Below, one piece after another: positions 21,921-33,347 of a DNA stretch of 64,000 bases. Positions within the stretch are counted from its first letter, which is position 1. The number at the start of each line of letters is the position of its first letter. Source of the DNA: Stenogyne calaminthoides (lineage: Eukaryota > Streptophyta > Magnoliopsida > Lamiales > Lamiaceae); assembly GCA_037126765.1 (NCBI GenBank), contig JBBCBC010000017.1:23117916-23181915 (forward strand), written 5' to 3'. The notes under the pieces are model-generated. The model was not told where the DNA came from and did not search any database. It saw only the letters and a list, made by a program, of their open reading frames with translations. The position numbers were made by a program, and so were the translations under genes.

Positions 21921-24489
21921 AACATCAGCAGTTTTATTTTACACAAAACAGTCTAACCAACTCCATTTTTTTTCCAAAACCAACACCAAACTTTGTGTAG
22001 ATTGAGGCGAAAATCGTTTTTTGAAGTGCATATTGTGTAGCGGAAGCATTTCGACTCCTTGAGGACGATTTTACCTTACGTTTTCACATTTCTACCGTTT
22101 AAAAACATATATATATATATAGTGTAATGTATATAATTGATAAGTTTGTTTTGTATTTGGTGTTGATATATATTGTGTAGATAATTTATGTTAAATGACA
22201 ATTTATTGTGTAGAAAATTATAATTAATTTGGTGGATTTGTTTGATGTTATTTGATAGAAGAATATATTTGGATATTTACATATACAGACGAAACTCTTT
22301 TCAATTTTTTGTAGAATTAACATATTGATATGATTTGAAACAGATGGAATATCTGAATCATCAGTGGATGTATTCGACTCCTCGACTTATCAACGGACAT
22401 ATAAATATGGAGTTCTTGAATGAAGTTAATAACTTCATTCACTTTCCAATTAATCATGGTGCAACAAATTCAGAAGGTTGTATAAGATGTTCGTGTAATG
22501 CAACAAGTTATACAGAGTGATTGTCGATGTCCAAACACATATCATCATGAATGGTTTTGTACCTTATTACTACAATTGAACACATCATGGTGAAGATAGA
22601 TGGAATGTTGATTTTAATGATCTTGAAGAGTATTATAATACTCTCGAATACAATGAGACACACGATGATCATGGAGTCGATGATCCTTGAGTACAGTTCG
22701 AGACACCTGCAGTGGATACACCGGATATGTATCATACGATGATCATGGAAGCTGGTGGGTTTTAAGATGAGACTATGGAGGAGGAACCAAATGAGGAAGC
22801 ATCTATTTTTTATAGAATACTCAAAGCAGCTGACAAAGATCTGTATGATGGATGTCAAACTCACTCTCTGTTGTCATTTAATGCTCGACTCATGGCTATC
22901 AAGGTTGAGAACAAATTTTCTCAAAGAGCCTATAACCAGATTAGTAAGTTGATCAATGAGGTATGTCCTCCCGGTAATAAGGTGCCTATTATAGAATATC
23001 AAGCCAAGAATCAGTTGAAGAGTATTGGTCTACCAGTAGAGAGTATTGAGTGTTGTATCAATAACTGCATGTTATTCTGGGGTAATGAAGAAGACACAAA
23101 TCTTGATAAGTGCAGATTTTGTGGGCACTCTCAGTACAAAGTACCGCGTCGGAATTGGACTAACGATCGAGGGAAGCAGAATAAGAAGAAGAAAGTGGCA
23201 AATAAAATGATGTATTACCTCCCTATCATTCCTCGACTTTAGAGATTGTATCAATCTAGTACCACAACCAAAGATGTGACATGGCATCATACGGAGTCAT
23301 CTGATCCTGATTCCTTAGAGATGAGACACCCTGCTGACACGATGGTATGGAAACATCTTGACGAGGTGTTTCCTATTTTTTCGGATGAACCTAGGAACAT
23401 TCAGTTAGGTCTCAACACTGATGGTTTTTGTCCATTTGAAATGCACGGTAAGCAGTATTCGTTATGGCCGGTTATATTGACTCCTTATAATTTACCTCCG
23501 TGGATGTGCATGCCCAAACGATGTTTCTCACGGTATTGGTACCTGGCCCAAAGAATCCAAAGGACAAACTAGATATTTTCCTTCAGCCTCTGATAAGAGA
23601 CTTGATACATCTGTGGGAGAATGGAGTGCTGACATACGATGTACCGAGAAAGCAGAACTTCACAATGAAGGCTGCCTACTCTGGATGATCAACGACTACC
23701 CTGCGTACTCCATGTTGTCCGGATGGAGGACAGTTGGGAAACACTCATGTCCTTACTGCATGGAGGATTCTGACGCTTTCAGTCTCCTGCTTAGCAGAAA
23801 AGTTTCATAGTTTGATAACCATCGAAAGTTTTTACCAGAAGATCATCCTTTTCGAAAGAATAAAAAGGACTTTATCAAGAACAAAGTCGTTACAAAAAAT
23901 GGCTTGAAAAAGAGATCAGGTATTTTTATATTAGTTATTTTAAATGAATTAATATATTTCTATCTACATATGATAAATTAATTAACTTATAACTCTTTGC
24001 ATTCATATAGGTAAAAGGTTGTTAAATCAAATTAATCAGAAGGGATTGAGGAAAACAACAGAAGAACATGCTGAGGAGCATAATAAAATGGTACCGGGTG
24101 GTTGGATGAAGAAGAGCATTTTCTGGGATTTGCCCTACTGGAGCTCACTTTTGATTCGGCACAACTTAGATGTGATGCACATCGAAAAGAATGTGTCCGA
24201 TAACTTGTTCCACACAATCATGAACACAGAGGGCAAAACAAAAGACACTGCAAAGTCGCGTGATGAGTTGAACGAGATATGCAAAAGTGATCACGTGAAG
24301 AGGGATGAGGGTACAAGAAGATATTCCCAAGCCAATTACACACTTGATAAGAGACATAAAGTGGCTTTGTGTAATTGGATTGAAGAGCTGAGATTTCCAG
24401 ATGACTATGTTTCCAATTTGAGTCGTTGTGTAAACACATCAAATGGGAAGATGTCTGGGATGAAAAGCAACGATTGTCCCGTGTTTATG

Positions 24490-24969
24490 TGAAGGATCAA
24501 GCGCTTGCCACTAGACTAAAAGCCCGGACTTGTAGTGAGGTGCTACTTTAATTCCCTTAACCCATACCTAGCAGCAGACACCACGGGCGGCACGCAACTA
24601 TGCCTTTAATCGAGCGAACGAGGGGTCTTGAGCAAGAATCGACCTTAAAAGGCAAGGAGAGATCTGCAGATTTCTCCCAACAATCCCCCTAGCAAAGCGA
24701 CTTTTTCGCCAAACATACCACTATTTGCGTCATGGGGGACTCGAACCCGTGACTGCGTGGCTCGATACCAATTGAAGGATCAAGCGCTTGCCACTAGACT
24801 AAAAAGCCCTGACTTGTAGTGAGGTGCTACTTTAATTCCTTTAACCCATACCTAGCAAATAGACACCACGGGCGGCAAGACGAACTATGCCTTTTAATCG
24901 AGCGAACGAGGGGTCTTGAGCCTGAATCGACCTTAAAAAGCGGAGAGATCGCTAGGATTTCTCCCAACA
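24490..24969 (-). mobile_element. TRIM (miniature LTR retrotransposon), 480 bp
   Basis: Two LTRs (24490-24682 and 24773-24969, 193 and 197 bp, highly similar) flank only 90 bp of internal DNA. On the minus strand each LTR runs TGTTGGGAGA...CTTGATCCTTCA. A primer-binding site like that for initiator tRNA-Met (TGGTATCGAGCC, one base short of the usual form) lies two bases inside the right LTR. A purine tract (GCTAGGGGGAT) abuts the left LTR. The 5-bp duplication TTATG is perfect (24485-24489 and 24970-24974). There is no coding capacity. It inserted in the TNP2 core right after an ATG codon; removal restores frame. Confidence 0.92.
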
Positions 24970-25618
24970 TTATGCAACGATCAAGGCCCTCGCATTCCTA
25001 AAATTCCTCTGAACGAGATCTCGAGGGTTGTAAATCCATTTGAGTCTATTCTTCAAAGATTTAACGTCTACAATGATTACGTGGGACGACATGGTCCGTT
25101 TGGAGAAAGACATTCCAGTTATTTTATGCAAATTGGAGCGCATTTTCCTTTCCAGCTTCTTTGATTCGATGGAGCACTTACCGGTGAAATTGCTAGTCCA
25201 GTGCAATACATGTGAATGTATCCATTTGAGAGGTAAACCTTCACTGAACAATCTATTTATACAAATATATATATATATATATATATTTTATGTTTAGCTC
25301 TTATCAATTTCTTTATTATATATCTATAGGTATCTCCATAACTTGAAGCTCAATGCTAAACAAAAGGCAAAAGTTGAAGCATCAATTGTTAATGCCTACT
25401 TGTGTGAGGAGGTTACAAAATTTTGTTCTTACTATTTCGAGGATCATATTAGAACAAGGTTGAGAAACGAGCCTCGTAATTACGACGGTAGAGGCACAGA
25501 CAATGTTGCTGATGATATTGATGGTAACTTGTCAGTGTTTAAGTTTCCACGTCAATGTTTGGGAAAAAGTATTGAACGACCATGGTTAAACTGACAAAAG
25601 GTTGAAGTTACACATAAG

Positions 25619-27315
25619 TGTTGGGAAATACGGGGTGCCCGGAGGTGTATTTAAATACATATTTAAATTATTCAATTAATTACTAACATGAATCAATCCT
25701 AAATTAATTCAACTTAATAATTAAATAAGCAACAACAACATGCGTGCACGTAATTCACGTAAATCCTAAGCATGCGGAATCTAGGAGTTACGAGATTACA
25801 TACCTCTTGTAGAGATAACCGTTGAAATGATGGATCAACCCAAAGTGCGTTCTCAAATATGTCCCAAGTCCACGAACGTAATCCGGTGGAAGGATTCTCA
25901 CGAACGATTTTAATAAAGGAGAAAACTGAAAATATTTGCCACCACCTTTGTGGATTTTTAATTTTTCCAACACATGGAATTGCATTGGGGATGAAAAATT
26001 CATCCCCTATTTATAGGACAAGGGTGGACGAAAATTTAGGTCAAGTTGGGGCATTGGGAAATTTCCTTGTTTCTTCCTCAAAATACAATCTAGAATATAT
26101 CCAATATATTCTATTTCCCAAAATATCTCCCAACAAAATCTTCTTCTCCTTCTTGTCACACAATTTTCGAAAATATCAAATAAAACAGGGAAGAAATAAG
26201 ATCTTTTTCTTTTCTTGAATTTATGGGATAAACTTGTATCTCAAGAATACTTATTCTATAAAATCTTTCCAAGAAAATCAAGAAAATATTTTCTCTCTCC
26301 TACTCATAATTTTCGAAAATATTAAGAAAAAATAGGCAATAATATTTTCTTCTCCTTTTCATTAATTGGACTTTAATTGGGCTATTTGAGGGGCCTTTAG
26401 GAGAATTAGGGACCTCCAATGGGCTATGAAACTTTAATATTAAGCCAAAATATTATTCAAGCCCATTAATATTAATTTACTCCACTATAAAATTAATATT
26501 GAACTATCCATCTTAATCCATATTACGATGCTACAATAATATGGCTTTCGGTTATTATTTCCCGTGTTTAAGATTATCTAGTCCACTAATTAATTAAGCC
26601 ACTGAAAAAGCTTTATATTAATTAATATCTTTATCCTTGGAGTAAAGACAACTCAACATTATTATCCATACCGGGAATAAATTTTCACTTGCAAGATTTG
26701 GTATGATAAAGCTTCTGAGTCCACCAAGGGGACAAATCAAGCAAGCCGTACTTGCACACGATTCTCCGTATTAAATCTTAGCAATCGTCGTGTAACTAAT
26801 AATACTGCCCAAGATATAAGGTATCAAATCACGTTGATTCTCTTCCCATCATAAGTTAACGCAATAGTTATTGATTTCACACGATCCTATTTAAGGAACG
26901 GAGATTAAGAAATAACGAACCATTGAGGTCTAATTCTTCTATATTCAGTGCTGAAGAATTTATCCTCCTATAGGTCCTATTCAGCGCATCATAATGCACT
27001 AGTGTAATCTCTTGGTCAAGACAAGCCAATCTGAGCTTTACACTTCAACCTTTCACGATGGATTGTTCATTTCCATCTAGGTTGTGAATTTGTACTTAGT
27101 TACGAGGATTTGTTAATTTGATCTTCCGTGATCTGGTATCACCAAATTAACTACAATGTAACACGTACTATTTATTGAACATGTATGTAGTAAATATATA
27201 TAACATTCAATCATATTTAATGCAACAATGATAAATAATTTATTTCAGTAAATAAATAAGAAATTCAGTTTGGTTATACAAAGTAAAAAACATACTTTCC
27301 AGTATAACCCCAACA
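25619..27315 (-). mobile_element. Solo LTR, same family as 6633-8471, opposite orientation (copy 2)
   Basis: The reverse complement of the right end (TGTTGGGGTTATACTGG) matches the left end of the 6633-8471 LTR, and the two align along their length, including the TATA box (TATTTATA on the + strand at 26009-26016). The flanking pentamers are ATAAG and ATATG, one mismatch. There is no internal region. It interrupts the TNP2 gene between the DUF4218-like region and the segment YVLFNCDEVQP, and the frame joins cleanly across it. Confidence 0.82.
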
Positions 27316-27774
27316 ATATGTATGTGTTATTCAATTGTGATGAAGTCCAACCGTACATTCAGTAAGTATTTCATATGAGTATCATTTACACTTTTAATTA
27401 ATTATAGCATATTTATTATAATTATATAATATATGATTAATAATATTTATTGCTTTCAATAAGGATCTATACTGAAGAGCTACACCGTATACATCCAAAC
27501 ATCTTAGATGTACAAGTAGGTTAATCTATTACTTGTGATTTCCAGAGTGGTTCCAAAACTACGTGAGTGTTATCTAACCACCGTTTATTAGTGAATTCAT
27601 ATTATATGTTTACAATTATATATTTAACCTAAAGCCGTCACAGGGTTATAATCAACACATTGAGAACCCATTTATGCGGGATCTCAGTAGAGGACCACTA
27701 CGTGGGGTCAACACGTACCAAGGATACTATGTAAATGGTTACAAATTCCATACGGTGGAGTATGCATCGACCAG

Positions 27775-29508
27775 TGTGAGGTCCCGATTTGAAAACCGAT
27801 TTTGCGTGTGCGGAAGCAAGACATTTCATGGCGATGCATATAAAACAGGGGAGAGGAATGGTGATACCAAATTTTTCATTTTTAAGAACGATGTGTGTTG
27901 TTTTGCTTATAAACGATTGCATATGGCAAGTATAAACATAAAGCAGTAAAGAACGCACGATATTTTATAGTGGTTTAGACGAAACCCGTCCTACATCCAC
28001 TCTTCCCTTAACACAGGGGAACCTTAACCAAACTTAACCTACGGGACTTATACCCCTCACGGGATGGCCGAGATGTTTACCGAGTTCACACTCAAACGGG
28101 ACTTATCACCCTCACGGGATTGCCTAACGAACTGGACTTAGTTTTATGTGTTAGTCCAACACTCAACAGATGTTTATTGAGTTCACACTCACCTACAAAC
28201 TTAACCTAACTTTGAGTTTGGGTAAAGGTTTGTTTGGTTTCCAACTAGGTTGAGATTTTCCCTTACATTTGTTCAGTCTCAATGCTAAGGATGGGAAAAT
28301 CTCTCTAAGCTTAGGATATAGCATTTGTGCTTAGATCTAGGGTAGAACACTCTTGAATATATGGTGTATTTCTTGCTCTGTGTTCTATGGTGGGAATGCT
28401 TGAGTATATAGGATTGGGAGCACAATTCCTGTTGAATGCCTTAGCCGTGCTACGATCAGGCCATATTTCAGGACTCGCATCATCTGGCACACGACCTTGG
28501 CTGGGAACTACTGGAACCCATATCTTCTTAGCTCTGTAGCATCGTTTGCTACATTCTCCATACTCTTCCACATTAATCCACTCGCATCCCCCATTGATAA
28601 TGAAGGAAGAACTTGTATTTATAGTGTGGATTTAAATGTTACCGTTGGAGAGAATCACATTCAAATCCATACTACTCTGTAGCTTTTTGCAGCTTTTCAG
28701 GCTTGTCGTCTTCCTCTCATTGGTCCACGTCAGGTGAATCTAATGGCTATATTCTTCAGTTTCCTCTGAGTCTCTAACGGCTATATTCTTCAGGATCTTC
28801 TGAGTCTCAGGATCTTCAGGTCTATCTGATCCTTCAGGCTATCTGAGCTATCTGAGCCTCAGTTTCTTCAGTAACTTACTGAGTCTCAGGTTCTTGATTC
28901 AGCAGACTTCTCTTCAGCTGACCTTGTCTGATCAGGCATACTGACACTCAGGCTTCTGAGTTCAGTTCTCTGAATTCAGACATCCTGACCCTCAGGTCAC
29001 ATTGACTCAGGCTATCTGATTTCTTCTTTGCCTGATCTGATCAGCTCGACTGATCAGATCAACATATCTTCAGGATCATCCTCAGGATAGCATCAGGTCA
29101 TCTATATTAGGTTAGCATATCAGTTTATCATATCTGATCTCGATCACGTCTGATCTCGATCAGTCTCATCTGCTCATCTTCATATCTGATCTCGATCACG
29201 TCTGATCTTGATCAGTCTCTTTTGCTCATCTTCTGATCTGCAACCTTTTCTTCTGATTTGTTGGCTTTAGCTTTTCTTCACGTCTGATTTGCATTGCTCA
29301 TCAGTTAACTCCGTAACTCATCTAATTCATCTGATCTCGATCATTCTCGTCTGCAGCCTCGTCTGATCTCGATGATCTTCTTCTGATTTCATGAGTTCCC
29401 CTCAATTTGTTCTTGCGTTCCCCCTTAACTTGTTATCTGTAGATTAGCTTGAATAACACAAGTTAATAATGTTTTGGCATAAATTATCAAAACTAAAATA
29501 TCCCAACA
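27775..29508 (-). mobile_element. Solo LTR of the Sirevirus-like family
   Basis: The 1734-bp unit has a perfect 5-bp duplication ACCAG (27770-27774 and 29509-29513). Its + strand start TGTGAGGTCCCG is a mutated form of the TGTTGGTCCCGG terminus seen at 39507, 49033 and 57801, and it ends ...TCCCAACA. It shares the TATAAAACAGGGG stretch and the hairpin of the 31925 element LTRs. About 28740-29400 is extremely rich in CTGA/TCAG. Purine tracts inside (minus strand, about 29390-29440) resemble the repeated PPTs of Sireviruses. It interrupts the DUF4216-like part of TNP2. Confidence 0.82.
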
Positions 29509-30262
29509 ACCAGGTCTACTGCAAACAGTGGAGTTTGCATTAACAGTGCAATGTTCAATGGAGAAAGCCAAGACTACTTCGGACACCTACAAGAAGTCGT
29601 TGAAGTAGGATATAAGAGGTTTCCTGAGAAGACTATTGTGTTGTTCAAGTGTGATTGGTATGATTCATCTGCTTCAGGAACAAGGATTCATCCCGAATAC
29701 AAACTGGTCGATGTTCATACTAGAAGAAAATATCCAGGGTATGATCCATTTGTGTTTGCTGCTCTGGTATCCCAAGTATACTACTGCACGTATCCAGGTT
29801 CGAGAGCAAATAATGAATAGATGGTTGTTTGCAAAGTAAAGGAGAGATCTAGTGTGCAAGTTCCTAAACCATATTCAACTGCCGCGGTTGACGACACTCC
29901 GTTCCAAACGGAACAAGTTGATGCTCAAACTGAAGTGCATACAGGAGATTTCAATCTTTTCGTAGACTTAACAACTGCAAATCCAGATTTGATAGAGATT
30001 GACAGCGGCGGGGAGGATAACGATCATGATGAAGATGAGGATGTGAATGAGAATGAAGATGGTGAGGAAGAGCAGGATGAAGAGGAGGAGGAGGAGGAGG
30101 ACGACGAAGAGGATGATGATAATACAGATGGGGGCAACGATGAGGATGACGAATAATAATTATATTGTCTTTCATTTGTAATATTTTCATGTATTTGCAT
30201 ATTACAAGTTATTTGACATTGCTTAACATAATTTATTTTTTGCTAATTATCCAATATAAAAA

Positions 30263-30835
30263 CTATAATTAAATAAGATAATTGAAATAAAAATTAAAAA
30301 AAAACAAATTTTAAATAAATATACAATTATTTTTATTCAAAATAATTAAAAAATATAATTTATTTTAAATTTATAAATAAAAAATATAAATTAATATATT
30401 AAAATGTAATTGAATAATTAAATAAGATAATTGAAATAAAAAATTTTAAAAAAATTGAAAAAAAATAAATTGTAAATTAATATAGCATTAATTTTATTCA
30501 AAATAAGTAAAAATAATACAATTTAATTTAAATTTATAAATAAAAAATATAAATTATTATATTAAAATGTGGTACATTCATTAAATAAGATAATTTAAAT
30601 AAAGAATTTAAAAAAAATTGAAAAAAAAATGAATTGTAAATTAATATAGAATTAATTTTATTAAAAATAAGTTAAAAAAAATACAATTTTAATATATTAT
30701 AATTTAATTAAAATTTATAAATAAAAAATATAAATTATTATATTAAAATATAATTGAATTATTAAATAAGATAATTGAAATAAAGAATTTTTAAAAAAAT
30801 TAGAAAAAAATGAATTTTAGGACATATAGAATTAA
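30263..30835. repeat. AT-rich tandem repeat, four units of about 150-180 bp
   Basis: The phrase AAATAAGATAATTGAAATAAA recurs near 30270, 30420, 30580 (one change) and 30760. Each time it is followed by an A-rich tract, a TTATTCAAAATAA(G) stretch and AAATTTATAAATAAAAAATATA. The array lies just after the TNP2 stop codon, in the 3' part of the CACTA element. Confidence 0.7.
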
Positions 30836-31092
30836 ATTCATTAAATAAACGCAAAAAATCAAGTGCCCGAGCGAAATTGATCCCCGCTCGAGCGCCCAAG
30901 GTCCCATTTTCGGTCCCCCATGGGAGCGAATAAATGCCTCATTTAATTGGGAGGTTTGGTGGCTTATATATGAGATGCTTAGTGGTTGGGTTCAAGATGG
31001 TCCGTGGCTCGGGTGGTTCGGTGCCCACTCGGAAGCCCTCCGGGCCCGGGTTCCAACCACCGTGAGCCATTTTTTTTTGAAAATTTATAATT

Positions 31093-31510
31093 TAGCGACG
31101 GTTATAGCGACGGAGTTAGCGACGAATATCACCGTTGCTAATACCTACGGTAATAACCGTCGCACAGTTCGACGGATCTTTTTGTCACTAATACCGAAGG
31201 ATAGGCATCGTTGTTAATGATGGTAATATGACATCATAACCATCGACAATATATCGATGACTTTTTGAAACCGGGTCCGGACCCACATAACCGTCGACAA
31301 ACCCGTCACTATGTTGCGACGGTGAAAAACCGTCGATATTTTTGCTACAGAAATAATCCGTTGCTAGTTAGCGATGGATTGGAAAAAACCGTCGCTAAAT
31401 GTTAGCGATCCTCGTTTTCCAGAAGGATGAAAAACGGTCACCAAAATGGTCGCAAATCCTTATTGCGACGGTTTTTACCGTCTCTAAAACCGTCGCAAAA
31501 CACCGTCTTT
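31093..31510. repeat. Right subterminal repeats of the CACTA element
   Basis: Many copies of TAGCGACGG, AACCGTCGC and variants (ACCGTCGAT, GTTGCTA) in both orientations lead up to the right terminus TTTTTTGCAGTG. They mirror the left-end block at 6168-6425. Confidence 0.78.
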
Positions 31511-31519
31511 TTTGCAGTG

Positions 31520-31924
31520 TGGTGCAATATTAATTGAATAATTTGAATTGTTGGGTGAAAATTAACCTTTTATATGTTGGTGAGTGTAACGTTATAAAGT
31601 TTGTTCAGGTGGTTACAAAACGTTTGGAATCATGTGCAATTCGAAAGATATATATTGCAACTTACACGTTTGGAGAGACATACAGAGATACTTTTTCTAG
31701 CATTTGCTGATACCTTTCTGATTTCGTTTGCTCTCAATTTTCGTTCGTAATTCGGTAATTATATCGAGCATTACTCAGTTCGATTCAAACAAGATATAGT
31801 GTTGATATAGTTGCTTTCAATCGTTGTATCCTGGGATACAAGTTTCATATGATTCACTAGCACCGAGAGTGAAGGACATAATTATTTTAAGAAAATCGTG
31901 TTCGAGACGAGCCTCAATTATTCA
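31520..31924. other. Spacer between the CACTA element and the next retrotransposon
   Basis: AT-rich DNA with no recognised gene. Bases 31750-31924 have the flavour of an LTR or leader (short T-rich and A-rich phrases, GTTGTATCC), but no partner repeat was found in the window. Confidence 0.5.
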
Positions 31925-33347
31925 TGTTGGGAGATGAATTTAAAAAAAGATTATATGATTTTGATTAAGATCCCAAAACCCCTGAGTATGACATGTTCAG
32001 ATTAATCTTGATAGTTGAGTCAGGATTCAGTTTTAGAGTATTCAGGATGTTATCTGCAAAATGTATAGTCGCAGATATAGTTCGTGATAGGTTACAAGAC
32101 TCAAGAACTCAAGATATGTTTAAGAAACCGGTTTCAAAGATGAAACCGTTTCAAGACTCAAGAAGAAATCGAGAATCAAGACTCAAAGAGAAACTAAGAC
32201 TCAAGACTCAAGATAAAAAAGCGAGATATCAGAGACTCAAGATGAATCGAGAACCAAGACTCAAAGATGAAGACTCAAGATATCGGGCCAAGATAAATCA
32301 AGACTCGAAGACGCCAAGACTCGAGACACCAAGACATCAAGACTCGTAAGACCGAAGATATCAAGACAAAGGATATCAAGGCACAAGAATTATCAGTAGA
32401 TTAAGTAATATACCTAATGCTCAAGATATCCCGAATGTTCCGAGGCACTAAAGCCGAGGAATATAGCCGCTGGAATCCAAATTCGACGTGGACCAATGAG
32501 AAGAAGACAACAACCTGAAAAAAGTCTGCGGAACTTACAGAGAATAGTATGGATTTGAATGTGATTCTCTCCAACGGTAACATTCAAATCCACACTATAA
32601 ATACAAGTTCTTCCTTCATTATCGTGTGTGGATGCGTGGAGATTATGCACAAAATGCTACAGAACCAAAGAGCGTTATAGTCAAAGCATTCCCACCCTAG
32701 AACACAAGTCTGTAGATATACAAATATATTCAAAGAGTGTTCTAGAACCCAACCTAAGCAACCCACGATGTATCATAAGCTTAGAGAGATTTTCCCAACC
32801 TTAGCATTGAGGCTAAACCATTGTAAGGGAAAATCTCACCATAGTTGGAGACAACACCAAACCCAAACCCAGTGGTGAAGTGAGGTAGTTGTTAGGCAAA
32901 CCCGAGTGAGGGTGATAAGTCCCGAAGGAGTGTGAACTCGTTAAACATCTAAGAGTTTGAGTTAGTAAACTACAGAGGTAGTCAGAAAGCTCAGGGTCGG
33001 GTTGAGTAAGTAAACTACGTGGGGTAGTCAGAAAGCTAAGGGCCGAGTTGAGTAAGTAAACTACGCGAGGTAGTCAGAAAGCTCAGAAGTTGATAAGGAA
33101 TTTCCCTAGAAACAGGGAGAGTGGATGTAGGAGCTTGAGTCTCCGAACCACTATATATTGTTGTGTTGTTTACTGCTTTATGTTCTTATATTGTCATATG
33201 CATTCGTTTATAAAGCATAACACACACATGAGCTCAAAAAGAAAAGAAAAATTGGTATCACTCTGCCCTCACCCCTGTTTTATATGCACCGCAATAAAAC
33301 GTTTTTGCTTCCGCACGCACAAAATGGGTTTTCAACCGGGACCAACA
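31925..33347 (+). repeat. 5' LTR of the 31925 element
   Basis: Begins TGTTGGGAGATG and ends ...GGGACCAACA. It holds TATAAATA at 32596-32603, preceded by a 13-bp-arm hairpin (32550-32562 / 32580-32592). Downstream is a tandem array of about 50-bp units with GTAAACTACG...GGTAGTCAGAAAGCTCAG (about 32955-33085). The segment 32060-32345 is diverged at positions where related copies have CTGA or TCAG. Confidence 0.88.
32550..32592. repeat. Hairpin just upstream of the LTR TATA box
   Basis: TGGATTTGAATGT and ACATTCAAATCCA form perfect 13-bp arms around a 17-base loop, ending 3 bp before the TATAAATA motif. The same hairpin is at 36308-36350 in the 3' LTR and, with one arm change, at 28627-28669 in the solo LTR. 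Confidence 0.75.

Larger units (their letters stand above)
22344..30156 (+). pseudogene. TNP2-type CACTA transposase, split by three insertions
   Basis: Order of parts: an N-terminal transposase-associated domain from ATG 22344 (WMYSTPRLINGHIN, then IRCSCNA); the Transposase_21 (TNP2) core 22775-24489 with LGLNTDGFCPFEMHGKQYS, FLQPLIRDLIHLWENGV, FTMKAA and SLLIRHNLDVMHIEKNV; a DUF4218-like part 24970-25594 (SMEHLPVKLLVQ, LNAKQKAKVEASIVNAYL); and a DUF4216-like part around 27646-29820 (GYYVNGYKFHT, YFGHLQEVVEVGYK). It ends in an Asp/Glu-rich tail with TAA at 30154-30156. Introns with GT-AG ends are visible at 23920-24010, 25233-25329, about 27360-27463 and about 27573-27645. Stops at 23240 (CAG to TAG), 23808, 25592 and 29818 (each TGG expected) and frame shifts near 22520, 23510 and 23680 disable it. 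Confidence 0.88.
6135..31519 (+). mobile_element. CACTA (En/Spm) DNA transposon with five nested insertions
   Basis: The left end reads CACTACAAAAAAA and the right end TTTTTTGCAGTG, which are complementary CACTA terminal inverted repeats. Immediately inside both ends are dense subterminal repeats built on GCGACGG / CCGTCGC, as expected for binding sites of a TNPA-type protein. The flanking trinucleotides are TGT (left) and TGG (right), a 2-of-3 match to the usual 3-bp duplication. Between the ends lie two + strand transposase-related genes. Removing five insertions with their target duplications (about 18.3 kb) leaves about 7.1 kb, an ordinary CACTA length. The genes are broken, so the element is not autonomous now. 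Confidence 0.88.

Noticed and set aside
24720..24775. tRNA-like phrase (GGGGGACTCGAACCCGTGAC) suggesting a tRNA gene
   Set aside because: There is no cloverleaf; it lies between two LTRs beside a primer-binding site, so it belongs to the TRIM.
29951..30190. Pro/His-rich minus-strand frame
   Set aside because: It is the antisense of the Asp/Glu-rich tail of the TNP2 gene.
32584..32766. Matching short frames at 32401-32766 and 36126-36524 as a gene family
   Set aside because: They are the antisense of the two LTRs of the same element.
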